NCBI RefSeq assembly: GCF_016925635.1
Contig: NZ_CP070490.1
Coordinates: forward strand, 2,920,001-2,984,000
DNA length: 64,000 nt
Reading direction: 5' to 3'
Origin: Lysinibacillus fusiformis
GTDB taxonomy: Bacteria > Bacillota > Bacilli > Bacillales_A > Planococcaceae
Shown here: positions 27,763-38,850 of the stretch, piece after piece
Layout of the letters: each line of letters starts with the position of its first letter
How positions within the stretch are numbered: position 1 is the first letter of the stretch
Notes under the pieces: generated by a model
Seen by the model: the letters and a program-made list of their open reading frames with translations, nothing else
Database searches by the model: none
What the model was told of the DNA's origin: nothing
Made by a program: the position numbers and the translations under genes

Positions 27763-28923
27763 ATGAATATCCATGAATATCAAGGGAAAGAGATTCTGAG
27801 AAAATATGGTGTAGCTGTACCAAACGGAAAAGTTGCTTTTTCCCCTGATGAAGCAGTAAAAGTAGCGAAGGAACTTGGCTCAAACGTAACAGTAGTCAAG
27901 GCGCAAATTCATGCAGGTGGACGCGGTAAAGCTGGCGGTGTAAAAATCGCTAAAAACCTTGACGAGGTGCGCACATACGCAAAAGAGTTATTAGGAAAAA
28001 TTTTAGTGACTCATCAAACAGGTCCAGAAGGAAAAGAAGTAAAACGTTTGTATATTGAAGAGGGTTCTGATATCCAAAAAGAATACTACTTAAGTCTAGT
28101 ATTAGACCGTGCCACATCTCGTGTTACAGTGATGGGATCTGAAGAAGGCGGTATGGATATTGAAGAAGTAGCGGAAACAAATCCGGAAAAAATCTTCAAA
28201 GAAGTAGTAGATCCTGTAGTTGGATTAACAAGCTTCCAAGCACGTCGTATGGCGTTTAATATGAATATTCCAGCAAACCTTGTAGGGAAAGCTGTTAAAT
28301 TAATGTTAGGCTTATATCAAGCATTTATCGACAAAGATGCATCAATCGTAGAAATTAATCCACTTGTTGTAACTGGACAAGGCGATGTAGTGGCACTAGA
28401 TGCTAAATTCAATTTTGATGCCAATGCATTATATCGACATAAGGATATTGTCGAATTACGCGATTTTGACGAGGAAGATGCAAAAGAAATCGAAGCATCA
28501 AAATATGACTTAAGCTATATTTCATTAGATGGAAACATTGGCTGTATGGTTAATGGTGCTGGTCTTGCTATGGCAACAATGGATACAATTAGTTATTATG
28601 GCGGAAGCCCTGCTAACTTCCTAGATGTAGGGGGCGGTGCAACAGCTGAAAAAGTAACAGAGGCTTTCAAAATTATCCTTTCTGATTCAAACGTAAAAGG
28701 CATTTTCGTAAACATCTTTGGTGGAATTATGAAGTGTAACATTATCGCTGAGGGTGTTGTAACGGCTGCTAAAGAAATTGGTTTAGCTGTGCCATTAGTT
28801 GTACGTTTAGAAGGTACAAATGTAGAACTTGGAAAAGAAATTTTAAATGCATCTGGTTTAAACATCGTTGCAGCGGATTCAATGGCTGACGGTGCACAAA
28901 AAATTGTGGGACTAGTAGGCTAA
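27763..28923 (+). CDS. sucC: Succinyl-CoA synthetase (ADP-forming) beta subunit
   Basis: The 386-residue protein starts with the ATP-grasp N terminus [21 protein letters not shown] and contains [24 protein letters not shown] and the C-terminal CoA-ligase domain ([28 protein letters not shown]). With SucD it interconverts succinyl-CoA and succinate with ADP phosphorylation in the TCA cycle. I chose ATG 27763, seven bases after GGGAGG. An in-frame start at 27745 has no ribosome site. It is 17 nt upstream of sucD. Confidence 0.97.
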   Translation: MNIHEYQGKEILRKYGVAVPNGKVAFSPDEAVKVAKELGSNVTVVKAQIHAGGRGKAGGVKIAKNLDEVRTYAKELLGKILVTHQTGPEGKEVKRLYIEEGSDIQKEYYLSLVLDRATSRVTVMGSEEGGMDIEEVAETNPEKIFKEVVDPVVGLTSFQARRMAFNMNIPANLVGKAVKLMLGLYQAFIDKDASIVEINPLVVTGQGDVVALDAKFNFDANALYRHKDIVELRDFDEEDAKEIEASKYDLSYISLDGNIGCMVNGAGLAMATMDTISYYGGSPANFLDVGGGATAEKVTEAFKIILSDSNVKGIFVNIFGGIMKCNIIAEGVVTAAKEIGLAVPLVVRLEGTNVELGKEILNASGLNIVAADSMADGAQKIVGLVG

Positions 28924-28940
28924 GGAAGGCAGGGAGAACA

Positions 28941-29843
28941 ATGGCTGTATTTATTAACAAAGATACGAAGGTAATTGTACAAGGGATTACGGGCGAAACA
29001 GCTCTTTTCCATACGAAGCAAATGCTTGAGTATGGTACTAAAATCGTAGCAGGTGTAACACCAGGTAAAGGTGGACTTGAAATCGAGGGAGTTCCTGTTT
29101 TCAATACAGTAGCAGAAGCTGTAGCTGCAACAGGTGCTACAACTTCAGTTATCTATGTACCTGCACCATTTGCGGCAGATGCAATTTTAGAAGCTGTTGA
29201 TGCTGAATTAGAATTAACAATCTGTATCACAGAGCATATTCCTGTCCTTGATATGGTTAAGGTTAAACGTTATATGGAAGGTAAAAACACTCGCCTAGTA
29301 GGTCCGAACTGTCCAGGTGTTATTACAGCTGATGAATGTAAAATTGGTATCATGCCTGGTTATATTCATACAAAAGGCCATGTAGGAGTTGTTTCTCGTT
29401 CTGGTACATTAACATATGAAGCAGTACATCAATTAACACAAGCTGGAATTGGTCAAACAACTGCAGTAGGTATTGGTGGAGACCCTGTCAACGGTACAAA
29501 CTTCATTGATGTGCTTGAAGCCTTTAATAATGATCCAGAAACTTACGCAGTCGTTATGATTGGTGAAATCGGTGGTACAGCTGAGGAAGAAGCAGCTGCA
29601 TGGATTAAAGCAAATATGACAAAACCTGTTGTAGGCTTTATTGGTGGACAAACTGCACCTCCAGGAAAACGTATGGGTCACGCTGGTGCTATCATTTCTG
29701 GTGGTAAAGGAACAGCAGCGGAGAAAATTAAAGCAATGAACGAAGCTGGTATCGAAGTTGCAGAAACACCTTCTGTAATTGGTGAAACATTGATTAAAGT
29801 AATTAAAGAAAAAGGGCTATACGAAAAGTGTAAAACCCATTAA
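28941..29843 (+). CDS. sucD: Succinyl-CoA synthetase (ADP-forming) alpha subunit
   Basis: The 300-residue protein has the CoA-binding Rossmann N terminus ([18 protein letters not shown]), [17 protein letters not shown] and the phosphohistidine site [12 protein letters not shown] (H247). It is the phosphorylated subunit of succinyl-CoA synthetase. It follows sucC in one operon and is closed by the terminator at 29849. Confidence 0.97.
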   Translation: MAVFINKDTKVIVQGITGETALFHTKQMLEYGTKIVAGVTPGKGGLEIEGVPVFNTVAEAVAATGATTSVIYVPAPFAADAILEAVDAELELTICITEHIPVLDMVKVKRYMEGKNTRLVGPNCPGVITADECKIGIMPGYIHTKGHVGVVSRSGTLTYEAVHQLTQAGIGQTTAVGIGGDPVNGTNFIDVLEAFNNDPETYAVVMIGEIGGTAEEEAAAWIKANMTKPVVGFIGGQTAPPGKRMGHAGAIISGGKGTAAEKIKAMNEAGIEVAETPSVIGETLIKVIKEKGLYEKCKTH

Positions 29844-29848
29844 AATGG

Positions 29849-29879
29849 AAGATGTAGCCATTGCGGCTACATCTTTTTC
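29849..29879 (+). terminator. Terminator of sucCD
   Basis: AAGATGTAGCC pairs with GGCTACATCTT around a short loop, followed by TTTTT. Confidence 0.85.
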
Positions 29880-30041
29880 ATTATTTATACACTGTTTATC
29901 ATACTTCATTCAATAATTACCTACTTACTTCTGAAGAAATCAACAATTTTGTGGCAGATGTTATAAATAATAATGAAATGTTGTGTTGAAAATTATCATG
30001 CGGTCATTTAATTTCTTCTATTATAAAAGGAGGTTTATTGA

Positions 30042-30938
30042 ATGATCCTAGCAGTAGATACGCAGAGATTACTAGCCTTACATTATGTATACCCATTACC
30101 ACTTCAGAAACTTCAGCAATTGTTGTCCCCGGTGAATATTTTTAGCTCTTTTGAAGACATTCATTATGACGAAATCGCAAAAGTTTTACAAATATCGGCA
30201 CATAAAGCATGTCAACTTTCTCAGCGTTTTCGACAAATTATGACAACACCACTTGAAGAGGCCTATGCACGGGCTAATATTTTCCCCATCCCGTTTTATC
30301 ATCCCTATTTCCCGGCGCAATTATTTGAAATATCGAGTCCACCTACTGTATTGTATGTGAAAGGTCAATATTCCCTGTTAACAAACAAAAAACAGATAGC
30401 TATTATAGGCTCTAGGAAGGCGACAGCGTATTCAAAAAGAGCGATAGACGTAATTGTCCCGCCTCTTGTTCAACGTGATTATACGGTTGTTAGTGGGCTT
30501 GCAAGAGGTGCAGATACAATGGCACATAGGGCGACAATCGATATGGGTGGTCATACAATTGCTGTGCTTGGACATGGTTTTAATTATCTCTATCCAGCAG
30601 AAAACCGCGTTCTTGCTAAACAAATGGCAGAGCACCAGTTATTAGTGACAGAATATCCCCCTTATATGAAGCCTGAAAAATGGCATTTCCCAATGCGTAA
30701 CCGAATCATTAGTGGATTATCTAGAGCTTTAGTTGTGACAGAAGCGGCATTAAAAAGTGGCACGCTCATTACAACAGAGCTTGCATTAGAGCAAGGAAAA
30801 GATGTATTTGTGGTGCCGGGACCTATTGATGCTACCCAATCTAAGGGGACAAATCAATTGCTTTTAGAAGGAGCAATTCCAATAGTGAATGGTCATCAAA
30901 TCATTGAAACATTGGACCTCTTTTCTAACAAAAATTGA
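30042..30938 (+). CDS. dprA: DNA-processing protein DprA
   Basis: The 298-residue protein has the DprA Rossmann-like domain: IAIIGSRKATAYSKRAI, VVSGLARGADTMAHRATID, GHTIAVLGHGFNYLYPAEN, FPMRNRIISGLSRALVVTEA and VFVVPGPIDATQSKGTNQLL. It loads RecA onto incoming single-stranded DNA during transformation. The N-terminal 100 residues are the helical domain seen in B. subtilis DprA. The ATG at 30042 follows AAAGGAGG. Confidence 0.95.
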   Translation: MILAVDTQRLLALHYVYPLPLQKLQQLLSPVNIFSSFEDIHYDEIAKVLQISAHKACQLSQRFRQIMTTPLEEAYARANIFPIPFYHPYFPAQLFEISSPPTVLYVKGQYSLLTNKKQIAIIGSRKATAYSKRAIDVIVPPLVQRDYTVVSGLARGADTMAHRATIDMGGHTIAVLGHGFNYLYPAENRVLAKQMAEHQLLVTEYPPYMKPEKWHFPMRNRIISGLSRALVVTEAALKSGTLITTELALEQGKDVFVVPGPIDATQSKGTNQLLLEGAIPIVNGHQIIETLDLFSNKN

Positions 30939-31030
30939 AAAAAAGTTGCATTATCTTAAAATCTGTTATACATTTTGCAACAGGTAACTTAAAAAAATTA
31001 GTAATAGACCTCGCTAAGGGGGAGACATAG

Positions 31031-33109
31031 ATGGCGGATTATTTAGTGATTGTAGAATCACCAGCAAAAGCAAAAACAATTGAACGGTATTTAGGAAAGA
31101 AATATAAAGTGAAAGCATCGGTTGGACACGTACGAGATCTTCCACGTAGTCAGATGGGTGTTAGCGCTGAAAATAACTTCGAGCCTAAATATATTACGAT
31201 ACGTGGTAAAGGACCTGTTTTACAGGAATTAAAATCTGCGGCTAAAAAAGTAAAGAAAGTTTATCTAGCAGCCGATCCAGACCGCGAGGGAGAAGCAATT
31301 GCTTGGCACCTTGCGACTGCATTAAATATTGATATTCACTCAGATTGCCGTGTTGTATTTAATGAAATTACTAAAGATGCAATTATAGAGTCCTTTAAAA
31401 ATCCACGTCCAATTAACATGGATTTAGTAGATGCGCAGCAAACAAGACGTATATTGGATCGACTTGTTGGCTATAACATTAGCCCGATTCTATGGAAAAA
31501 GGTGAAAAAAGGTTTATCAGCAGGTCGGGTACAATCTGTAGCGCTACGCATGATCATTGATCGTGAAAATGAAATTAAAAACTTCCAACCAGAAGAATAC
31601 TGGACAATTGAAGGAACGTTTGAAAAAGGCAAAAAATCATTTGATGCCCTTTACTATGGAAATGGTAAAGAAAAAATAAAATTAACAAATGAAGCACAAG
31701 TAAAAGCAATCTTAAAAGATGTTAAAGGAACAAACTTTGATGTTGTTAATGTAACGAAAAAGGAACGTAAACGTAATGCAGCACCAGCCTTTACAACATC
31801 ATCTTTACAGCAAGAAGCTGCACGAAAACTAAATTTCCGAGCTAAGAAAACCATGATGCTAGCTCAGCAATTATATGAAGGTATTGATATTGGAAAAAAA
31901 GAGGGAACAGTCGGGTTAATCACTTATATGCGTACCGATTCCACACGTATTTCTGATACGGCAAAAGCTGAAGCGGTGACGTACATTGAGGGGAAATATG
32001 GAAAAGAGTACATTGCAACAGAAATAAAACAAACAAAAAAGGCTTCAAATGCACAGGATGCTCATGAAGCGATTCGTCCAACTAGTACGATGCGGACACC
32101 CGAGGAATTAAAGGCGGTACTTAGTCGAGATCAATTACGTTTATATCGCTTAATTTGGGAGCGCTTTATTGCGAGCCAAATGGCACCAGCAGTCCTTGAT
32201 ACAGTAGCTGTAGATCTTCAAAATGGTGATGTTTTATTCCGTGCGAACGGCTCACAGGTTAAATTTGCAGGCTTTATGAAATTATATATCGAGGGTACTG
32301 ATGATCAAACGGAAGAGACGACAAAACTTTTACCTGAGATGGAAATTGGTGACCAAGTAAAATCGCTTGAAATTGAGCCTAAACAACATTTTACACAGCC
32401 ACCACCACGCTATTCAGAGGCGCGACTTGTTAAAACAATGGAAGAACTAGGAATTGGGCGCCCGTCCACATATGCACCTACCCTCGATACAATTCAGCGC
32501 CGTGGCTATGTTGTATTAGATGCTAAACGCTTTATGCCAACAGAGCTAGGTGAAATCGTACACCAACTCGTACTAGAATTTTTCCCAGATATCATAAACA
32601 TCGAATTCACAGCACAAATGGAACAAGATTTAGATGATATTGAAGAAGGTAGTCGTCAATGGAAAAGTATTGTAGAAGAGTTTTATACAGACTTTGAAGT
32701 TCATGTAAAACATGCGGATGAAGCTATGGAAAAGGTTGTCATTAAAGATGAGCCTGCAGGAGAAGACTGTGAACTTTGCGGATCTCCAATGGTCTTTAAG
32801 CTCGGACGATATGGCAAATTTATGGCTTGCTCTAATTTCCCGGATTGTAGAAATACAAAAGCAATTATGAAACCTATTGGTGTGAAATGTCCTTCCTGTG
32901 AAACGGGCGAAATTGTGGAGCGAAAAAGTAAAACAAAGCGTCTATTCTACGGTTGCAATCAGTATCCTGAATGTGAATTTGTATCATGGGACAAACCAAT
33001 TAGTAGACCATGTCCAAAATGTAGTGCATTATTAGTAGAGAAAAAGATAAAAAAAGGTGTGCAAATTCAATGTACGAAGTGTGACTATGAAGAAGCACCA
33101 ACTCAATGA
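31031..33109 (+). CDS. topA: DNA topoisomerase I (type IA)
   Basis: The 692-residue protein begins with the Toprim domain ([18 protein letters not shown]) and has [14 protein letters not shown] and the catalytic tyrosine Y299 in [13 protein letters not shown]. The tail carries three four-cysteine zinc ribbons (CELCGSPM...[15 protein letters not shown]...CNQYPEC and CPKCSALL...CTKC). It relaxes negative supercoils. The ATG at 31031 follows AAGGGGGAG. The order dprA-topA-trmFO is as in B. subtilis. Confidence 0.97.
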   Translation: MADYLVIVESPAKAKTIERYLGKKYKVKASVGHVRDLPRSQMGVSAENNFEPKYITIRGKGPVLQELKSAAKKVKKVYLAADPDREGEAIAWHLATALNIDIHSDCRVVFNEITKDAIIESFKNPRPINMDLVDAQQTRRILDRLVGYNISPILWKKVKKGLSAGRVQSVALRMIIDRENEIKNFQPEEYWTIEGTFEKGKKSFDALYYGNGKEKIKLTNEAQVKAILKDVKGTNFDVVNVTKKERKRNAAPAFTTSSLQQEAARKLNFRAKKTMMLAQQLYEGIDIGKKEGTVGLITYMRTDSTRISDTAKAEAVTYIEGKYGKEYIATEIKQTKKASNAQDAHEAIRPTSTMRTPEELKAVLSRDQLRLYRLIWERFIASQMAPAVLDTVAVDLQNGDVLFRANGSQVKFAGFMKLYIEGTDDQTEETTKLLPEMEIGDQVKSLEIEPKQHFTQPPPRYSEARLVKTMEELGIGRPSTYAPTLDTIQRRGYVVLDAKRFMPTELGEIVHQLVLEFFPDIINIEFTAQMEQDLDDIEEGSRQWKSIVEEFYTDFEVHVKHADEAMEKVVIKDEPAGEDCELCGSPMVFKLGRYGKFMACSNFPDCRNTKAIMKPIGVKCPSCETGEIVERKSKTKRLFYGCNQYPECEFVSWDKPISRPCPKCSALLVEKKIKKGVQIQCTKCDYEEAPTQ

Positions 33110-33128
33110 TAGGAAGATGGTAAGAAAC

Positions 33129-34442
33129 ATGACTGAACAAGTAGTAAATGTAATAGGAGCAGGACTAGCAGGTAGTGAAGCAGCTTGGCAAATTGCAAAG
33201 CGTGGTATAAAAGTTAAACTTTATGAAATGCGTCCAGTAAAGCAGACTCCAGCGCATCATACTGATAAATTTGCGGAACTTGTTTGTTCTAACTCATTGC
33301 GTGCAAATGGGTTAACGAATGCTGTAGGCGTTATTAAAGAAGAAATGCGTATGTTAGATTCTGTTATATTAAAGGCAGCAGACCAATGTTCAGTACCTGC
33401 TGGAGGTGCATTAGCAGTAGACCGTCATGAATTCGCAGGGTATGTAACGGAGACTGTGAAAAACCATCCACTTGTGGAGGTTATTCATGAGGAAGTCACA
33501 GAAATTCCAGAGGGTATTACAGTTATTGCAACAGGACCATTAACTTCGAAAGCTTTAGCTGAAAAAATTCAAGGTTTAACGGGTTTAGATTATTTATACT
33601 TTTACGATGCAGCAGCACCCATTATCGAAAAAGATAGTATAGATATGAATAAAGTTTATTTAAAATCTCGTTATGATAAAGGGGAAGCGGCTTATTTAAA
33701 CTGTCCTATGACAAAAGAAGAATTCGATCGTTTCCGCCAAGCATTAATCGAAGCTGAAGTTGTACCATTGAAAGAATTCGAAAAAGAAATTTACTTTGAA
33801 GGTTGTATGCCAATTGAAGTCATGGCAGCTCGTGGAGAGAAAACCATGTTATTTGGTCCGATGAAGCCAGTTGGTCTTGAAGATCCAAAAACAGGAAAAC
33901 GTCCATATGCAGTTGTTCAACTTCGTCAAGACGATGCTGCTGGTACCCTTTACAACATTGTAGGTTTCCAAACCCATTTAAAATGGGGGCCGCAAAAGGA
34001 AGTGCTACAGCTAATTCCAGGGTTAGAGAATGTAGAAATTGTACGCTATGGCGTAATGCATAGAAACACCTTCATTAATTCGCCGAAAGTTTTAGAAAAA
34101 ACATATCAACTTCGTGAGCAAAAGAATATTTTCTTTGCAGGTCAGATGACTGGAGTAGAAGGCTATGTTGAATCAGCAGGCAGTGGATTAATTGCAGGAA
34201 TTAATGCAGCTCGTTTAGCATTAGGACAAGAGCCAATTATTTTCCCATTCGAAACGGCATTAGGAAGCATGGCGCGTTATATAACAGAAGCACAGTCGAA
34301 AAACTTCCAGCCAATGAATGTAAATTTTGGTATTTTCCCAGACTTACCACCTGGTCGTCGTTCCAAACCAGAACGTGCGGAAATGCATGCAACACGCGCA
34401 ATAAGCACAATTCGAAATTTTGTGAATTCACAAACAATTTAA
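33129..34442 (+). CDS. trmFO: Methylenetetrahydrofolate-tRNA-(uracil-5)-methyltransferase TrmFO
   Basis: The 437-residue flavoprotein has the FAD dinucleotide motif [13 protein letters not shown] near the N terminus, then [20 protein letters not shown], and [20 protein letters not shown] toward the C terminus. It makes T54 in tRNA using methylene-THF. I chose ATG 33129 ([14 protein letters not shown]). The same frame is open to 33057 inside topA. A start at 33117 is also possible, but its ribosome site would be too close. Confidence 0.94.
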   Translation: MTEQVVNVIGAGLAGSEAAWQIAKRGIKVKLYEMRPVKQTPAHHTDKFAELVCSNSLRANGLTNAVGVIKEEMRMLDSVILKAADQCSVPAGGALAVDRHEFAGYVTETVKNHPLVEVIHEEVTEIPEGITVIATGPLTSKALAEKIQGLTGLDYLYFYDAAAPIIEKDSIDMNKVYLKSRYDKGEAAYLNCPMTKEEFDRFRQALIEAEVVPLKEFEKEIYFEGCMPIEVMAARGEKTMLFGPMKPVGLEDPKTGKRPYAVVQLRQDDAAGTLYNIVGFQTHLKWGPQKEVLQLIPGLENVEIVRYGVMHRNTFINSPKVLEKTYQLREQKNIFFAGQMTGVEGYVESAGSGLIAGINAARLALGQEPIIFPFETALGSMARYITEAQSKNFQPMNVNFGIFPDLPPGRRSKPERAEMHATRAISTIRNFVNSQTI

Positions 34443-34447
34443 TTGCC

Positions 34448-34490
34448 AAAAGCCTCTAAAAGTTGATATACTCTTAGAGGCTTTTTCTTT
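34448..34490 (+). terminator. Terminator of topA-trmFO
   Basis: AAAAGCCTCTAA (34448-34459) pairs with TTAGAGGCTTTT (34474-34485), with more T following. Confidence 0.85.
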
Positions 34491-34528
34491 TTGTAGACAA
34501 AATGCTTAATTAGACGTATTTTATTATT

Positions 34529-34556
34529 TTGTATGGACATTTTCTCAAAATATAAC
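34529..34556 (+). promoter_or_regulatory. Possible promoter with CodY-like box upstream of xerC-hslVU-codY
   Basis: TTGTAT (34529-34534) and TATAAC (34551-34556) are separated by 16 bases. Within this span, CATTTTCTCAAAATA (34538-34552) matches 12 of 15 positions of the CodY box AATTTTCWGAAAATT. It lies about 175 nt upstream of xerC. The rest of the 34491-34729 gap shows no other clear signal. Confidence 0.35.
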
Positions 34557-34729
34557 TATTTACACTTGCTATATTATGAAGATAGGTTTAGTGTCAATAT
34601 GTATGTTTATTAATGATGAGAAAAACGATACAAACTTGTAAGAGATGACAAAGAAATGTATATCCGTTATATTACAAGTGACAGTCATTTGAGAAAATTA
34701 TTAATAAATTATTGGTGGTGAATCTTTCC

Positions 34730-35629
34730 ATGTTAGTTTCGTCCCAAGATGCACTCGAACAGTTCATGCTTTACATCCAAGTTGAAAAGAACTTCTCTGT
34801 TCATACAGTGCGAGAATATGAATCAGACCTGCTAGATTTTTTAACCTTTTTACAAACGGAGGGAATCCATGATTTAGCAAGTGTTGAATATATACATGCA
34901 CGTCTTTATGTAACAAAGTTGTACGAAGAAAAAAGGGCAAGAGCTTCTATTTCTAGGAAAATTTCCTCAATCCGCTCCTTTTTTCGCTTTCTAAATAGAC
35001 AGTACGGATTAGATGACGGAGCATTTCGTTCGCTTTATCATCCGAAAAAAGAATCACGTTTACCCAGTTTTTTCTACGAAGAAGAATTGAAACAGTTATT
35101 TGATGCGAATACTGGTGATGATTTGAAATCATTGAGAAATATAGCTATATTAGAGCTGTTATATGCAACAGGTATTCGTGTGAGTGAACTGACTTCAATT
35201 CAAGTAGAGGATGTGGATTTTCATTATTCGATCATACGAGTAATGGGCAAAGGTCGAAAAGAACGAATCATTCCATTTGGTCAATTTGCGAGTTTAGCAA
35301 TGCAGGACTACATAGAGCAAGCTCGTCCACGATTGATGAAAAAAACGAATCATCAGCAGTTGTTTGTCAATATGCGTGGTGGGGAACTTACTCCTAGAGG
35401 GGTACGTCATATTTTAAACGAAATGATTGACAAGGCCTCACTCCATACGAAAATTTACCCACACATGCTTCGCCATACTTTTGCCACTCATTTGTTGAAT
35501 AATGGCGCAGATTTGCGAACGGTGCAGGAGTTATTAGGTCACTCACATTTATCTTCTACACAAGTTTACACACATGTAACAAAAGAGCATCTTCGTCAAA
35601 CATATATGAATGCTCATCCAAGGGCATAA
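34730..35629 (+). CDS. xerC: Tyrosine recombinase XerC (CodV)
   Basis: The 299-residue tyrosine recombinase has an N-terminal SAM-like core-binding domain and a catalytic domain with R150 (TGIRVSELT), K174 (GKGRKER), H245 and R248 (HMLRHTFATHLL), H271 (LGHSHLSSTQVY) and nucleophile Y280. With XerD/RipX it resolves chromosome dimers at dif. It is a housekeeping recombinase by synteny with hslV-hslU-codY, not a mobile-element integrase. The ATG at 34730 follows GGTGGTGA; the frame is open upstream to a TTG at 34712. Confidence 0.95.
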   Translation: MLVSSQDALEQFMLYIQVEKNFSVHTVREYESDLLDFLTFLQTEGIHDLASVEYIHARLYVTKLYEEKRARASISRKISSIRSFFRFLNRQYGLDDGAFRSLYHPKKESRLPSFFYEEELKQLFDANTGDDLKSLRNIAILELLYATGIRVSELTSIQVEDVDFHYSIIRVMGKGRKERIIPFGQFASLAMQDYIEQARPRLMKKTNHQQLFVNMRGGELTPRGVRHILNEMIDKASLHTKIYPHMLRHTFATHLLNNGADLRTVQELLGHSHLSSTQVYTHVTKEHLRQTYMNAHPRA

Positions 35630-35650
35630 TAGAGCTAAGGAGGAAGGCAG

Positions 35651-36196
35651 ATGGGACAAATTCATGCAACAACGATATTTGCGGTTCATCATAACGGAGG
35701 CTGTGCCATGGCTGGTGATGGTCAAGTAACATTGGGAAATGCAGTTGTGATGAAGGGTACAGCAAGGAAGGTCAGACGTCTGTTTAATGGGCAGGTCCTT
35801 GCTGGTTTTGCAGGTTCAGTTGCTGATGCCTTTACACTTTTTGAGATGTTTGAAGGCAAATTAAATGAGTATAACGGTAATTTACAGCGTGCAGCCGTTG
35901 AGGTAGCAAAGCAATGGCGTGGTGATAAAATGCTTCGCCAGCTAGAAGCGATGCTATTAGTAATGGATAAAACGACCTTACTACTCGTTTCGGGTACAGG
36001 AGAAGTGATTGAACCCGATGACGGCATTTTGGCTATTGGCTCTGGTGGAAATTATGCATTATCCGCAGGTAGAGCATTAAAAAAATATGCAGGTGAAACG
36101 ATGACTGCTCGTGAAATTGCTGAAGCGGCATTAGAAACAGCTGCTGAAATTTGTGTATTTACGAATCATAATATTATCGTGGAGGCGCTGAACTAA
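35651..36196 (+). CDS. hslV: ATP-dependent protease subunit HslV (ClpQ/CodW)
   Basis: The 181-residue protein has the HslV fold motifs [41 protein letters not shown] and [14 protein letters not shown]. In B. subtilis the active residue is the serine exposed after removal of Met1. Here residue 2 is glycine ([10 protein letters not shown]), so the nucleophile is more likely Thr7 after cleavage of HA-TT, as in classic HslV. It forms the proteolytic chamber for HslU, whose start codon overlaps its stop by one base. Confidence 0.95.
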   Translation: MGQIHATTIFAVHHNGGCAMAGDGQVTLGNAVVMKGTARKVRRLFNGQVLAGFAGSVADAFTLFEMFEGKLNEYNGNLQRAAVEVAKQWRGDKMLRQLEAMLLVMDKTTLLLVSGTGEVIEPDDGILAIGSGGNYALSAGRALKKYAGETMTAREIAEAALETAAEICVFTNHNIIVEALN

Positions 36197-37596
36197 TGAC
36201 GCAAAAAAATTTAACGCCAAGACAAATTACTGAGCATTTAGATCGTAACATTGTTGGGCAGAATGAAGCTAAGCGAGCAGTAGCTATTGCGTTACGAAAC
36301 CGCTATCGTCGTTCATTGTTAAACGAAGATATGAAGGCTGAAGTTATTCCGAAAAATATTTTGATGATTGGGCCAACTGGTGTCGGTAAAACAGAAATAG
36401 CGAGAAGGATTGCAAAGCTTACAAATGCTCCTTTTGTAAAAGTTGAAGCAACAAAGTTTACTGAGGTAGGTTATGTCGGTAGAGATGTTGAATCAATGGT
36501 ACGTGACTTGGTAGAAGCTTCACACCGTCTAGTTAAAGAAGAAATGATGGAGTCTGTCAAGGAACAAGCAGAAGAATTAGCAAATGAAGCAATCGTGAAA
36601 CTTTTGGTGCCTTCTTTACGTAAAAAACAGGCGATGCAAAATCCGTTTGAAATGCTATTCGGTGGGAAAGAGCAACCAACAAATGACGATTCATCAGCAG
36701 ATGATGGGGAAGTTCGCTCGAAGCGTGCACAAATTGCGATTGATTTACGCAATGGTAAGTTAGAAAATGAGTGGGTTACTGTAGAGGTAACAGAACAAAA
36801 TCCATCCATTTTTGATGCGTTACAAGGAACTGGGATGGATATGTCTGCGAATAGCGGTATGCAGGATATGCTATCTAGTTTAATGCCTAAAAAACAGAAA
36901 AAACGCCGTGTGCAAGTAAAAGACGCACGTCGTATTTTAACAATAGAAGAAGCAAATAAGCTGATAGATGCAGATGAAGTAGCACAGGAAGCCATTAATA
37001 GGGCTGAGCAATCGGGTATCATTTTTATTGACGAAATCGATAAAATTGCTAGTAAAGAAGGAAATACTTCGGCGAATGTTTCCCGTGAAGGAGTTCAACG
37101 TGACATTTTACCAATTGTAGAAGGCTCTACTGTCACTACGAAGTATGGTGCAGTAAAAACGGATTATATGCTGTTTGTTGCTGCCGGTGCATTTCATATG
37201 TCGAAACCATCGGATCTAATTCCTGAATTACAAGGCCGTTTCCCAATTCGTGTAGAGCTAGAAAAATTAACAAAGCAGGATTTTGTACGTATTTTACAAG
37301 AACCAGATCAATCACTAATTTTGCAATATAAAGCACTATTAGAGACAGAAGGTGTAGAAGTTCATTTCACGACAGATGCAATTGAACGAATTGCTGAAAT
37401 TGCAACCGAAGTGAATCAGGAAACAGACAATATCGGAGCCCGTCGTTTACACACGATATTAGAACGTTTACTGGAAGAACTATCGTTTGAGGCATCTGAA
37501 ATTGCACCAGCAAGTATCCCAATCAATGCTGCGTATGTTGATCAAAAACTTGCGGGTATAGTAAAAAACAAAGATTTGTCACAGTTTATACTGTAA
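36196..37596 (+). CDS. hslU: ATP-dependent protease ATPase subunit HslU (ClpY/CodX)
   Basis: The 466-residue AAA+ unfoldase has Walker [11 protein letters not shown] (58-67) and the HslU-specific [21 protein letters not shown] charged intermediate domain spans about 110-250. Walker B is [12 protein letters not shown], and the C-terminal sensor region includes [15 protein letters not shown]. It unfolds substrates and feeds HslV. The ATG at 36196 overlaps the hslV stop by one base. It is in the xerC-hslV-hslU-codY operon. Confidence 0.97.
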   Translation: MTQKNLTPRQITEHLDRNIVGQNEAKRAVAIALRNRYRRSLLNEDMKAEVIPKNILMIGPTGVGKTEIARRIAKLTNAPFVKVEATKFTEVGYVGRDVESMVRDLVEASHRLVKEEMMESVKEQAEELANEAIVKLLVPSLRKKQAMQNPFEMLFGGKEQPTNDDSSADDGEVRSKRAQIAIDLRNGKLENEWVTVEVTEQNPSIFDALQGTGMDMSANSGMQDMLSSLMPKKQKKRRVQVKDARRILTIEEANKLIDADEVAQEAINRAEQSGIIFIDEIDKIASKEGNTSANVSREGVQRDILPIVEGSTVTTKYGAVKTDYMLFVAAGAFHMSKPSDLIPELQGRFPIRVELEKLTKQDFVRILQEPDQSLILQYKALLETEGVEVHFTTDAIERIAEIATEVNQETDNIGARRLHTILERLLEELSFEASEIAPASIPINAAYVDQKLAGIVKNKDLSQFIL

Positions 37597-37683
37597 GATA
37601 AAGCTGATTAGTATCATTCAATAGTAAAAACCTTTAGAATATTTAGTAAATACTCTTCGGATTATTTATAGGAGGAACATATA

Positions 37684-38463
37684 ATGAATTTATTAGGAAA
37701 AACACGTAAAATTAACTCGATGCTTCAAGCTTCTGCTGGTAAGCCGGTGAACTTTAAAGAAATGGCCGATACATTAGGCGATATTATTGATAGCAATGTC
37801 TATATTTTGAGTCGTAAAGGTAAATTATTAGGTATTTCAATTCACCAACAAATTGAAAATGAGCGTATGAAAAAAATGTTCGAAGAGAGACAGTTCCCAG
37901 AAGAATACACACATAGCTTATTTACGATCTCTGAAACTTCATCAAATTTAGATATTAATAATGAACATACTGCTTTCCCAGTTGAAAACAAAGATTTATT
38001 CCAAAACGCCTTAACAACAATTGTGCCAATCGTTGGTGGTGGTGAACGTTTAGGAACGTTAATCCTTGCTCGTTTATCTTCACAATTTGAAGATGATGAT
38101 CTAATTTTAGCTGAGTATGGTGCAACAGTAGTTGGTATGGAAATTTTACGTGAAAAATCTGAAGAAATTGAAGAAGAAGCTCGTAGCAAGGCGGTCGTAC
38201 AAATGGCTATTAATTCACTTTCATACAGTGAGCTAGAGGCAATTGAGCATATTTTCGAAGAACTTGATGGGAATGAAGGTTTATTAGTTGCTTCTAAGAT
38301 TGCTGATCGTGTGGGTATTACACGTTCAGTAATCGTAAACGCATTACGTAAGCTTGAATCAGCAGGTGTCATTGAATCTCGCTCTTTAGGTATGAAAGGT
38401 ACTTATATTAAAGTACTAAACGATAAATTCTTAAATGCTTTAGCAGAAATTAAAATGAAATAA
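37684..38463 (+). CDS. codY: GTP- and BCAA-sensing transcriptional repressor CodY
   Basis: The 259-residue protein is the standard length for CodY. The N-terminal GAF domain (about 1-155) binds branched-chain amino acids, and a winged helix-turn-helix lies at about 200-245 ([20 protein letters not shown], then [11 protein letters not shown]). CodY represses genes for amino acid uptake, competence and motility when nutrients are abundant. It is 87 nt downstream of hslU with its own AGGAGG site, and ends in a strong terminator. It precedes the fla/che operon, one of its known targets in B. subtilis. Confidence 0.97.
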   Translation: MNLLGKTRKINSMLQASAGKPVNFKEMADTLGDIIDSNVYILSRKGKLLGISIHQQIENERMKKMFEERQFPEEYTHSLFTISETSSNLDINNEHTAFPVENKDLFQNALTTIVPIVGGGERLGTLILARLSSQFEDDDLILAEYGATVVGMEILREKSEEIEEEARSKAVVQMAINSLSYSELEAIEHIFEELDGNEGLLVASKIADRVGITRSVIVNALRKLESAGVIESRSLGMKGTYIKVLNDKFLNALAEIKMK

Positions 38464-38485
38464 TTGCTTCTTTAAGAAGCTAACG

Positions 38486-38518
38486 AAAGCGTCTATGGAA
38501 CATATAGACGCTTTTTTG
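38486..38518 (+). terminator. Terminator of the xerC-codY operon (copy 1)
   Basis: AAAGCGTCTATG pairs with CATATAGACGCTTT (with one wobble/bulge), followed by TTTTTT. A near-identical copy stands at 39081-39114. Confidence 0.85.
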
Positions 38519-38561
38519 TTGTTGATAAAAGATAATTTCACTAGTAGAAGGCAGGGTAAGG

Positions 38562-38666
38562 GGTTGATTTCCGTTCCGATCGCGTCCGATATGCCGCTTC
38601 ACTCACTGCGTTCGCCCCAAGGTTTCATCTCCCCTAGGAGTGACGCGTACTCCACGCCAATCAACC
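38562..38666 (+). repeat. Degenerate intergenic repeat with terminal inverted repeats (unit A)
   Basis: A 105-base segment begins with GGTTGATT (38562-38569) and ends with the exact complement AATCAACC (38659-38666). Eleven bases in from each end comes CGCGTC or its complement GACGCG, so the terminal inverted repeats match at 18 of 25 positions. It has no coding frame with a ribosome site. The composition is markedly richer in G and C than its surroundings. It resembles the small palindromic intergenic repeats scattered in Bacillaceae genomes (from memory). Confidence 0.55.
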
Positions 38667-38772
38667 ATGCTGCAAAAGTGTCTGTTCATTATCTTTCACA
38701 CTAGCCGTAGGGAAATTTCGCCAATTATATCTGTTTTTTAAGAAAGAATAGGCTTTTATTTTAAATGTGGAG

Positions 38773-38819
38773 AGGTGACTAGTCATAACGATCATCCATA
38801 AAATGAGTAGTGAACACCT
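38773..38819 (+). repeat. Long dyad between repeat units
   Basis: AGGTG-ACTAGTCAT (38773-38786) is complementary to ATGAGTAGT-GAA-CACCT (38803-38819), with one mismatch and a three-base bulge around a 16-base loop. It could form a stem-loop in RNA. No T tract follows. Confidence 0.45.
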
Positions 38820-38850
38820 TATTTTATTTATGCAAAAAGATAACTCATTT

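Noticed and set aside
34730-35629. Tyrosine recombinase as a mobile-element integrase
   Set aside because: Position in the conserved xerC-hslV-hslU-codY operon and typical XerC length show a housekeeping recombinase; no att-like repeats or phage genes nearby.
36471-37022. 183-residue antisense frame opposite hslU
   Set aside because: Shadow of a strongly conserved gene; Ser/Cys-rich mirror composition and no start signals.
38495-38704. 69-residue open frame after codY
   Set aside because: It begins inside the codY terminator and covers repeat unit A; no ribosome site.
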